A DNA stretch of 6,278 nt, taken from positions 1 to 6,278 of the forward strand of contig JAGXOF010000053.1 in NCBI GenBank assembly GCA_023660035.1, read 5' to 3'. The notes beneath the pieces were generated by a model. That model made no database searches. It worked only from the letters and a program-made list of their open reading frames with translations, and had not been told where the DNA came from. Within the stretch, counting starts at the first letter, position 1; each line of letters starts with the position of its first letter. A program made the position numbers and the translations under genes. The stretch comes from Dehalococcoidia bacterium LH_S1 (GTDB lineage: Bacteria; Chloroflexota; Dehalococcoidia; SZUA-161; SpSt-899). Positions 1 to 5,119 of this stretch are shown one piece after another.

Positions 1-245
1 GGTATATACGCCGTCACTTCCATTCCATTCGTCAACCTGACACGTGCCACCTTGCGCAAGGCTGAATTCGGTTTTTTAGGCGCTATCGTCTTGACCTGCA
101 GGCAAACGCCGCGCTTTTGAGGAGAACCTTTACTGCTAATCACTCTCCCCTTGAGCGAGTTATAATATGTTGATAGTGCAGCCTTCTTTTTACCTTTTCC
201 TTTTTGTTCTCTGCCCGTTCTAACCAGCTGATTCCGTGTAGGCAA
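1..245 (-). CDS. rpsL: 30S ribosomal protein S12, N-terminal 81 residues (cut by window edge)
   Basis: S12 sits at the decoding centre of the 30S subunit and helps control tRNA selection. The translation begins MPTRNQLVRTGR and contains the family signatures SPQKRGVC (residues 41-48) and PKKPNSALRKVARVRL (56-71). The lysine of the PKKPNS loop, whose mutation gives streptomycin resistance in other bacteria, is unchanged. The start is TTG at 245-243, chosen because MPT is the family N terminus and because GAGGTGA lies four bases upstream. Between the ..AAL and SPQKRG blocks there is an insertion of about 15 residues (STYYNSLKGRVISS..), comparable in place to the longer S12 of Firmicutes (GYNS..K) and absent from the short form of E. 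coli. The C-terminal part lies beyond base 1. In most bacteria rpsG and fusA follow, but this cannot be seen here. Confidence 0.96.
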   Translation of the reverse strand, partial: MPTRNQLVRTGREQKGKGKKKAALSTYYNSLKGRVISSKGSPQKRGVCLQVKTIAPKKPNSALRKVARVRLTNGMEVTAYI

Positions 246-288
246 CTTCTCACCTCTTCCCGTTGATTATTTTACGGCACGAATTTAC

Positions 289-317
289 ATTTAATCATTG
301 TTGTTGCGCGTTGTCAA
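289..317 (-). promoter_or_regulatory. Proximal promoter for rpsL
   Basis: On the minus strand a perfect -35 box TTGACA (317-312) is followed after 17 bases by TTAAAT (294-289), a 4/6 match to the -10 consensus. Transcription would begin near 282, giving a leader of about 37 bases that carries the GAGGTGA ribosome binding site. This is read from sequence only; no start site is known. Confidence 0.55.
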
Positions 318-339
318 GCATGTATGGTACAAATATCTT
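311..339 (+). promoter_or_regulatory. Possible rightward promoter for rpsT
   Basis: TTGTCA (311-316, 5/6) and TATCTT (334-339, 4/6) are separated by 17 bases on the plus strand. Transcription from it would begin near 346 and give rpsT a leader of about 140 bases. The -35 box overlaps that of the leftward proximal rpsL promoter, so the two could not easily be occupied together. The -10 match is weak; I found nothing better between here and rpsT. Confidence 0.3.
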
Positions 340-380
340 TGCAAGTCTTCAGGAAATCCAAATCCCAAACACTAAAAGCC

Positions 381-389
381 ATTATACCA
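381..389 (-). promoter_or_regulatory. Distal extended -10 promoter for rpsL
   Basis: The minus strand reads TGGTATAAT, a perfect TATAAT with the TG of an extended -10 element. The -35 position (409-404, TACAAA) is poor, as is usual for extended -10 promoters. Transcription would begin near 374, giving a second, longer rpsL leader of about 130 bases. Tandem promoters are common in front of ribosomal protein operons. Confidence 0.45.
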
Positions 390-486
390 CATTACAGGCT
401 GCCTTTGTATCGCCCTAGATGACCTGATAAGGGGTAGACAAACCACAGAATTTAAGGTAACATAATGTAACTAGGAGGAGATAGCC

Positions 487-759
487 TTGGCATATACTAA
501 ATCAGCCAAAAAGAGAATGCGGACATCACAAGAACAACGGTATCGTAATAAACCATTACGGACCCGTTGTAAGACTTCTACCTCGAGGGCCGAGACACTT
601 ATAGCGCAGGGTGATCTCAGTCAAGCCGAACAGGCAATAAGGCATGCATTCAGTGTCCTGGACAAGACAGCCAGGAAAAGGGCCATTCACCCGAATAATG
701 CGTCCCGGCGCAAGTCGCGTTTGATCAAGAAACTGAATGCAGCACGTCCACGCGCATAA
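487..759 (+). CDS. rpsT: 30S ribosomal protein S20
   Basis: S20 is a small helical protein that binds 16S rRNA early in 30S assembly. The 90-residue product begins MAYTKSAKKRMRTSQEQRYRN, the standard S20 opening (family: MANIKSAKKRIR..). It carries LDKTARKRAIHPNNASRRKSRL towards its end, the family's usual ..IHKNNAARKKSRL block, and is strongly basic throughout. Length is normal. The start is TTG at 487, fixed by the family N terminus and by a strong AGGAGG at 473-478, eight bases upstream. E. coli rpsT also begins with UUG, where the weak start takes part in S20 autoregulation; whether this holds here is inference. It is divergent from rpsL, and the GTPase gene 69 bases downstream is probably cotranscribed, since no terminator is visible between them. 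Confidence 0.97.
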   Translation: MAYTKSAKKRMRTSQEQRYRNKPLRTRCKTSTSRAETLIAQGDLSQAEQAIRHAFSVLDKTARKRAIHPNNASRRKSRLIKKLNAARPRA

Positions 760-828
760 CAAACCTCGAACTAGTTCCCACTTAGGTGGCTGGCAGGGTT
801 GACATAACGTAAGAAGCGAGGTAAGAGG

Positions 829-1806
829 ATGCCAGCAAATTTACCTATTGCGTACTACGAAGCCGAAAAGCGATTCCGGAGTGCGGAGACACCCAATGAA
901 AAGGTAGAAGCTCTCGAGGAAATGCTCGCTGTCATGCCCAAGCACAAGGGCACTGACAGGCTTCGTGCAGACATCCGTGCCAAGATATCGAAATTCTCCA
1001 AGGAAGCATTAAAGGAAAAGGCCACCGCCAAAAAGGGCGGCATTTACAATATCCCCAAGGAAGGAGCAGGGCAGGTGGTGATGGTGGGAGTTCCTAACGC
1101 GGGCAAGTCGCAGATCACATCAGCAGTAACTGCTACGCCTTCTGAAGTCGCCGATTATCCGTTCACTACGCAAAACCCTCATTTAGGCATGATGGATTTC
1201 GAAAACGTTCAGATCCAGTTGATAGATATGCCCCCGATAACGGAGGAAAGTGCCAGACCATGGTTTGCTGCGCTCTTGAGATCGGCGGATTCCCTTGTTC
1301 TGGTAGTTGACCTATCCACAGACCCTGTAGAACAAATGGAACAAATCATAGCGAAGATGGAAGAGTTTAGGGTAGGATTGCCCGGAACGGATAACCGCTC
1401 GGAAAGGGCACTTTATGCCAAGCGTGGCCTCATTATAGGAAACAAGAGCGATCTGGACAGCTCAGGAACGGCATTTAAAGCCCTGAAGGACAAATATGGC
1501 AAGGAGACAAAAGTCCTCGCCGCCTCCGCCAAAAATGGTATAGACGCCGAGCTGCGAAAGGAGATTCTCGATACTCTAAATGTTATCAGGGTATATACCA
1601 AGGAGCCAGGCAAAAAATCCGATAAAAACGATCCTATGGTCATGCAGAAGGGAAGCACTGTTTATGACGCCGCTGAGTCGGTTCATAAGGACTTCCGCAG
1701 AGGGTTGAAATATGCCCTTATCTGGGGATCGGGAAAATTCGATGGTCAGCGCATCAAGCGGGACCACGTGCTTCAGGACGGGGACATACTAGAACTCCAT
1801 ACTTGA
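829..1806 (+). CDS. DRG/Obg-like P-loop GTPase with C-terminal TGS domain
   Basis: A 325-residue predicted cytoplasmic GTPase. Residues 1-70 are a charged helical N-terminal region. The G domain follows: G1 GVPNAGKS (87-94), the switch-I region with DYPFTT (109-114), G3 DMPP (133-136), G4 NKSD (205-208) and a G5-like SAK (233-235). Residues from about 267 form a TGS domain, with KGSTVYDAAESVHKDF early and the closing HVLQDGDILELHT. The layout matches DRG-type and related TGS GTPases, many of which act on ribosomes or RNA, and its position behind rpsT fits such a role; the exact function is unknown. G3 lacks the usual glycine of DxxG. I recall DTPP at this place in related proteins of Planctomycetes and Chloroflexi, so this may mark a subfamily rather than damage. 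The ATG start is supported by GAGGT ending six bases upstream. Confidence 0.85.
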   Translation: MPANLPIAYYEAEKRFRSAETPNEKVEALEEMLAVMPKHKGTDRLRADIRAKISKFSKEALKEKATAKKGGIYNIPKEGAGQVVMVGVPNAGKSQITSAVTATPSEVADYPFTTQNPHLGMMDFENVQIQLIDMPPITEESARPWFAALLRSADSLVLVVDLSTDPVEQMEQIIAKMEEFRVGLPGTDNRSERALYAKRGLIIGNKSDLDSSGTAFKALKDKYGKETKVLAASAKNGIDAELRKEILDTLNVIRVYTKEPGKKSDKNDPMVMQKGSTVYDAAESVHKDFRRGLKYALIWGSGKFDGQRIKRDHVLQDGDILELHT

Positions 1807-1812
1807 CATATC

Positions 1813-1838
1813 ACTGATGGCTTTCAGATATCAGTTTT
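1813..1838 (+). terminator. Weak possible terminator after the GTPase gene
   Basis: ACTGAT (1813-1818) and ATCAGT (1830-1835) form a perfect 6-bp stem with an 11-base loop, followed by TTT. It lies seven bases beyond the GTPase stop codon, where a terminator is expected. The stem is short and A/T-rich and the U-run is only three bases, so it would be inefficient at best. Confidence 0.3.
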
Positions 1839-1975
1839 CAGCCAACTGCTACCTGCAATAACCCCTCCGGCAAACCCTCTAAGTATTCCCCATTTTCCAG
1901 CTTCGCTTTCCACATTCCCACAATAGACTCCACCCCTATTACACTATATCCATCCTTCGGCTCCAGTTCCTTCAT
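1838..1975 (-). CDS. Small hypothetical ORF, 45 codons, possibly a gene remnant
   Basis: From ATG at 1975 to TGA at 1838 the minus strand encodes a protein-like 45-residue peptide beginning MKELEPKDGYSVIG and containing MWKAKLENGEYLEGLPEGLL. The frame stays open for eight codons further upstream, to TAA at 2002-2000. I recognise no family. No good ribosome binding site precedes the ATG (the bases before it read AACTCCCGCAG). It lies between the leftward terminator at 2043-2072 and the convergent GTPase gene, so it has no evident promoter. It could be the C-terminal relic of a decayed gene, a real small protein, or a chance frame. Residue use looks more coding-like than random, but that is a judgement by eye. 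Confidence 0.3.
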   Translation of the reverse strand: MKELEPKDGYSVIGVESIVGMWKAKLENGEYLEGLPEGLLQVAVG

Positions 1976-2042
1976 CTGCGGGAGTTTCTGGAGATAGGTT
2001 TATCCTGAGCCATATATGCTGTCCTGATATATCTAAACTAAA

Positions 2043-2072
2043 AGGGGCAGCTCTCGTGCCAGAGCTGCCCCT
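2043..2072 (-). terminator. Intrinsic terminator of the ssrA transcript
   Basis: AGGGGCAGCTCT and AGAGCTGCCCCT form a perfect 12-bp stem around a 6-base loop. In the minus direction the stem is followed by TTTAGTTTAG, a U-rich tail; in the plus direction the following bases are AAAAGACG, so it works only leftwards. It lies about 100 bases past the tmRNA 3' end and closes the dnaJ-to-ssrA block. Confidence 0.8.
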
Positions 2073-2173
2073 AAAAGACGCGCAATTTTGGGTCGCACTA
2101 TATATGTTATGTAATCAACACTCAAATGCCTTCGCCAACTTGACATAACTCACAGGCATTCACCAGTCCCTGC

Positions 2174-2522
2174 TGGTGGAGACGGGGGGAGTCGAACCCC
2201 CGTCCAGGAGAAGCCTCCCCAGGAATTCCTACAAGCTTAGCCAGCCTTTCATTTCCCTGGCTGACCCCAGCTGGCGGAGCTCAACCAGGTGAGGCGATTT
2301 CTCTTAGATAGCTCCTATCGCCGTCGGAGCCATCGCACCTCGAGTTCTCGCCGCCCAATCCCCACCCTCGAGGAGAAGCAGGGTTGGACGGGCCCAATCT
2401 TTTGTTAGGCCGCTACAGGTACTTGTTCGTCACTTCTTTTTTGCCATCTGTTTTTCGAGGGTTGATGGCACCTCGGCCTGCAATCCTGAGACGACCTTCA
2501 CCTGTCGAAGCCGCTCGTCCCC
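2174..2522 (-). ncRNA. ssrA: Transfer-messenger RNA (tmRNA, 10Sa RNA)
   Basis: tmRNA frees ribosomes stalled on broken mRNA and tags the unfinished protein for proteolysis, acting with SmpB. The 5' end reads GGGGACGAGCGGCTTCGACA, the standard tmRNA opening. The 3' end carries a T-arm (GGGGG, TTCGACT, CCCCC) followed by CGTCTCC and an encoded ACCA. GGGGACG and CGTCTCC pair over seven bases as the acceptor stem, with a G-U wobble at the third pair, the alanyl-tRNA synthetase identity element. Inside, a perfect H-type pseudoknot is visible: 2331-2326 pairs with 2315-2310, and 2322-2317 with 2298-2293. A second stem, CCTCGAG/CTCGAGG, lies nearer the tag. The tag frame ends at TAA (2407-2405) in a GGCC..GGCC hairpin, as in helix 5 of known tmRNAs. 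The length of 349 nt is normal for a one-piece tmRNA. Confidence 0.97.
2405..2431 (-). other. tmRNA tag reading frame (predicted tag DEQVPVAA)
   Basis: Eight codons GAC GAA CAA GTA CCT GTA GCG GCC followed by TAA encode DEQVPVAA, with the -VAA end typical of SsrA degrons. I placed the resume codon by comparison with E. coli: there CCTCG..GCAAAAAA is followed by five bases and then GCA, and here CCTCG..GCAAAAAA is followed by GAAGT and then GAC, with the conserved A at -4. The frame is secured by the VPVAA end; the exact first codon is less certain (AGT, Ser, one codon earlier is possible). Confidence 0.65.
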
Positions 2523-2578
2523 GCATTATTGTTAACGTACAACTATCGTCAAGCTAACCGAACCTCTATTCCAGTTCT

Positions 2579-2607
2579 ATTGTATAACGTTCGTCCATCG
2601 CAAGCAA
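2579..2607 (-). promoter_or_regulatory. Possible ssrA promoter
   Basis: On the minus strand TTGCTT (2607-2602, 3/6) and TACAAT (2584-2579, 5/6) are 17 bases apart, just after the stop codon of the upstream gene. A transcript would start near 2572 and need about 50 bases trimmed by RNase P to give the mature 5' end. The -35 match is weak; ssrA could equally be read from the upstream operon. Confidence 0.3.
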
Positions 2608-2627
2608 GTTTTAGGACTCTTGCTTGC
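2600..2627 (-). repeat. 9-bp inverted repeat straddling the stop codon of the membrane-protein gene
   Basis: GCAAGCAAG (2600-2608) and CTTGCTTGC (2619-2627) are perfect inverted copies with a 10-base loop that contains the TAA stop (2613-2611). In RNA this would form a hairpin at the end of the message. There is no U-run after it on either strand, so it is not a standard intrinsic terminator. Confidence 0.6.
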
Positions 2628-3807
2628 CGGCGTACAGGGCCGCCAATATTATCCCTGCTCCAGCCAAAATAAACATGATACTGCTAATGATCATGTACAG
2701 CTTCAAGCTGCTGATTATGCCATTCAGCCAATCCACTGTGCTGTTTATCTGGCCGCCGACATCTACTGACTCAATGTTCTCGGAAACGGTGCGCAGGTCA
2801 CCTGCAACGGTTGAGAGCTCTGCCTCTGTACTTCCAAGAAAGTCGTGCAGGTTGGAAATGGTTGTGACACCATTATCCTTCAAGCTTTTAACATTAGTTG
2901 TAGTCTCGCCAAGGAAACTGTCCACATCGGACAAGGTACTATCCGCGTCCGAGAGCATACTAACTGCCGTCTCTTCACCATCCTTCAAGTTTGCTTGTAT
3001 ACTTTCCAGGTCCGCTTGTATATCTTTCAAGCTCTTTGAAGTATTTTCAAGTCTCTCCTCCAGAGGACCAAACTGCGCTGTCACATCGCTTGTCGATAGA
3101 GCGATAACCGCATTTTTACTCTCCAGATAATCAGCCCAATCGCGGACCCAATCTGACTGTAGATTAACTGCTTCCATCTCATCAGCCAGAGCATCTAGCT
3201 CTCCAGCAGTAAGCTCCAAGGGCCAAAGGTTAATTGCTCCGTCAGTTTTCTCAAGATAGTCTGCTACACCCCCGCCAAAAGACTCATAGCCATTCTCTTC
3301 CAGCCAGATAGCCACATCATCGAAACTCTGAGCCGGTAGATGCAAGCCACGGTAATCTTTCAATAAAGACTCAACTTCCTCATCGACATCGGTTACCATG
3401 GTATTGGCGTCGATTATCACCGTATTGACCTCTCCCAGGCCTCCATTGGTATCTTGGAGAAGCTTCCCGGCATCATCCATGGTCCCAACTATCACATCCT
3501 CGGCCTCACTCAATCCGCTATCAAAGCCTTTCAGATCCACACCCTCCAGCGTAGTCACGGCCTCATCCAGTGAATCACTCAGAGTCCCCTCTATATCACC
3601 CAGATTCCCATCTATGGTTGCCAAGTCCTCTCCAGTGTTGTCCAGTGCATCAGCCGCGTCGGTTAGTGTTTTGTTTACATTACCCATAGCTTCGTCGACC
3701 CCTCCCGTTTCGAGGCTGACCGCTGGGACCATCGTTAATGATACGACTAGTAAAACTATCCCGACCACAGCCACAATTCCTCCCAGTCCCATTGCTCCTA
3801 TGCGCAT
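2611..3807 (-). CDS. Unrecognised membrane-anchored helical protein (398 aa)
   Basis: I do not recognise this family. The product opens with MRIGAMGLGG and a hydrophobic helix at about 7-27 (signal anchor, no cleavage or lipobox motif seen). A long acidic, Leu/Ile/Val-spaced region with coiled-coil character follows (about 33-147 and 240-350). Between the two lies a tryptophan- and tyrosine-rich section (about 148-230) that may be a globular domain. A second membrane helix at about 370-392 ends in the short tail YAGKQES. It contains no cysteine. The likely topology is both ends inside and a large outer loop. The start is ATG at 3807 because AGGAGG lies six bases upstream. An in-frame GTG at 3846, overlapping the smpB stop, would add 13 mostly basic residues but has no ribosome binding site. 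It lies between smpB and ssrA on the same strand, probably in the smpB operon. The role is unknown. Confidence 0.85.
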   Translation of the reverse strand: MRIGAMGLGGIVAVVGIVLLVVSLTMVPAVSLETGGVDEAMGNVNKTLTDAADALDNTGEDLATIDGNLGDIEGTLSDSLDEAVTTLEGVDLKGFDSGLSEAEDVIVGTMDDAGKLLQDTNGGLGEVNTVIIDANTMVTDVDEEVESLLKDYRGLHLPAQSFDDVAIWLEENGYESFGGGVADYLEKTDGAINLWPLELTAGELDALADEMEAVNLQSDWVRDWADYLESKNAVIALSTSDVTAQFGPLEERLENTSKSLKDIQADLESIQANLKDGEETAVSMLSDADSTLSDVDSFLGETTTNVKSLKDNGVTTISNLHDFLGSTEAELSTVAGDLRTVSENIESVDVGGQINSTVDWLNGIISSLKLYMIISSIMFILAGAGIILAALYAGKQES

Positions 3808-3842
3808 CTTTTTCCTCCTTTCCTTTGTTTTGTTTTTTAAAG

Positions 3843-4295
3843 TCACCTGTGTGACTTTATAGCCTTTTCTGCCTCGCGCTGCTCCTCCCGCTCTATAATC
3901 GCCCGCCGTTTGTCATAGACCTTCTTGCCTCTGGCTAGGCCGAGTTCCACCTTTACGCGCTTACTCTTAAGATACACCCTTAAGGGCACCAATGTCAACC
4001 CTTTTTGGGATACTTCACTGGCTAATTTAATTATCTCTGGCCTGTGCAATAGCAACTTCCTATCCCGGGTTGGGTGATGATTGTAACGATTCCCGCCCTG
4101 ATATGGAGAAATATGGGCATTCAGCAGCCAAAGCTCCCCATCTCGGGGTTTGGCATAAGCATCACGAATATTGATCTTTCCCTCCCGGATAGACTTGACC
4201 TCTGTCCCCTTAAGCGCTATTCCGGCTTCTATGGAGTCCTCAATGGTGTAATCGTGATACGCTTTCCTGTTAACCGTAACAGTTCTGGTTCCCAT
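3843..4295 (-). CDS. smpB: SsrA-binding protein SmpB
   Basis: SmpB binds the tRNA-like end of tmRNA, carries it into the A site of stalled ribosomes and places its C-terminal tail in the empty mRNA channel. The 150-residue product has the family blocks in order: NRKAYHDY (9-16), AGIALKGTEVKSIREGKINI (24-43), HISPYQGGNRYNHHPTRDRK (61-80) followed by LLLHRPEI, KGLTLVPLRVYL (98-109) and ALxxGKKxYDKR-type GLARGKKVYDKR (119-130). The basic C-terminal tail after that is intact. Length is normal. The ATG start fits the family N terminus, although the ribosome binding site is weak; the rsmE stop is only 15 bases upstream, so translation may be coupled. The stop TGA overlaps a GTG (GTGA) in frame with the next gene. 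Its RNA partner ssrA lies about 1.3 kb downstream on the same strand. Confidence 0.97.
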   Translation of the reverse strand: MGTRTVTVNRKAYHDYTIEDSIEAGIALKGTEVKSIREGKINIRDAYAKPRDGELWLLNAHISPYQGGNRYNHHPTRDRKLLLHRPEIIKLASEVSQKGLTLVPLRVYLKSKRVKVELGLARGKKVYDKRRAIIEREEQREAEKAIKSHR

Positions 4296-4310
4296 GATTA
4301 TTATGTAAAG

Positions 4311-5048
4311 TTATCCAGCATTCATCTCACCGTATTCATACAATATGGCAGAGGTCGCTACCAGACCGGCAGTTCCAGCACGAAGTGTGAGCTTCCCGAG
4401 GGTGACAGGAGTTATCCCTCTCATCCGGGCAAATTCAGCCTCTTCATCTGAAAACCCGCCCTCAGGCCCTACAAATACGTTCAATTTGGGTGGCTGCCCC
4501 CCTTGATCAAACTGCAACGCCGATCCGATCCCCATAACCCGCTCCCCTTCCCAGGGGAGCAAAGACCCGCCATCAGCAGAGTCACAAGCATGTTCGAAAT
4601 CCGTTACAGCATGCAAATGTGGCAATTTTCCCCTTCCCGACTGCTCAGCAGCTTCCGTTATAATCTTCTGCCAGCGATTCAGCTTAGAAGGTCCTGGTGC
4701 TCCCACGACACAACGTTCACAGAGAATCGGCACAAATGCACTAACCCCCAGTTCAGTGCACTTTTGCAAGACCATTTCAAATTTGTCACCCTTGAGCAAC
4801 GCTTGGTACAGAATTATCTCAACGTCTATTCCGTTCGTGCACCATCTAGTTCCTAAGAGCTCCCCGACGACCTGCTTATCTGTTATGTCAATTACTTTCA
4901 CATAATATTCCAGGCCGGTATTGTCCAAAACAACTATATGGTCTCCAGGCCTAAACCGTAGCACTTGCTTTAGCTGGCGAGCTTGCTTGTCAGTTATGGT
5001 AACCTTATTGTCACGTATGCATTCTGGAAGGACAAACAGTCGATGCAT
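4311..5048 (-). CDS. rsmE: 16S rRNA (uracil-1498-N3)-methyltransferase RsmE
   Basis: RsmE methylates U1498 of 16S rRNA near the decoding site using S-adenosylmethionine; it is a SPOUT (trefoil-knot) enzyme. The 245-residue product begins MHRLFV and has an N-terminal PUA-like region (about 1-68). The catalytic part shows KGDKFEMVLQKCTELGV (86-102), EAAEQSGR (132-139), VGPEGGFSDEE (193-203) and the knot-forming LGKLTLRAGTA (217-227). The last motif is usually LGxRILRxETA, so the conserved Glu is Gly here at residue 225 (codon GGA, 4376-4374). The other motifs are intact, so I call it functional with that reservation. The start is the family MHR; only a weak GGTAGG lies upstream. It follows dnaJ by 71 bases. 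In Bacillus prmA lies between the two, and it is missing here. Confidence 0.93.
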   Translation of the reverse strand: MHRLFVLPECIRDNKVTITDKQARQLKQVLRFRPGDHIVVLDNTGLEYYVKVIDITDKQVVGELLGTRWCTNGIDVEIILYQALLKGDKFEMVLQKCTELGVSAFVPILCERCVVGAPGPSKLNRWQKIITEAAEQSGRGKLPHLHAVTDFEHACDSADGGSLLPWEGERVMGIGSALQFDQGGQPPKLNVFVGPEGGFSDEEAEFARMRGITPVTLGKLTLRAGTAGLVATSAILYEYGEMNAG

Positions 5049-5119
5049 GATTCAGTCGTTCGCCTACCATATAGAAATCACAGCTAAGTGGATATGAACA
5101 ACCACCTATCAGCCATAGG

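Noticed and set aside
461..466. CATAAT as a -10 box for rpsT
   Set aside because: Transcription would begin at the AGGAGG itself, and the best -35-like TAGACA is 20 bases away.
776..790. CCCACTTAGGTGGC as a terminator after rpsT
   Set aside because: The stem is only 4-5 bp and no T-run follows, so readthrough into the GTPase gene is more likely.
799..808. TTGACATAAC, repeated exactly at 2140-2149 and nearly at 1803-1812, as a repeated regulatory element
   Set aside because: None has a -10 box at the right distance on the plus strand, and the surroundings share no further similarity; chance is the simpler explanation.
2413..2451. GGC-led frame (GKKEVTNKYL, stop TAG) as the tmRNA tag
   Set aside because: It begins with Gly, but its end does not look like a degron, while the neighbouring frame ends in VAA with the stop placed in the helix-5-like hairpin.
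2525..2552. TTGACG and AATAAT, 16 bases apart on the minus strand, as the ssrA promoter
   Set aside because: The box matches are good, but a normal start would fall near 2518, inside the mature tmRNA whose 5' end is at 2522.
2624..3862. Plus-strand frames of 168 and 154 codons opposite the membrane-protein gene
   Set aside because: The minus-strand frame has a strong ribosome binding site, two clear membrane helices and operon context; the plus frames show no domain or ribosome binding site.
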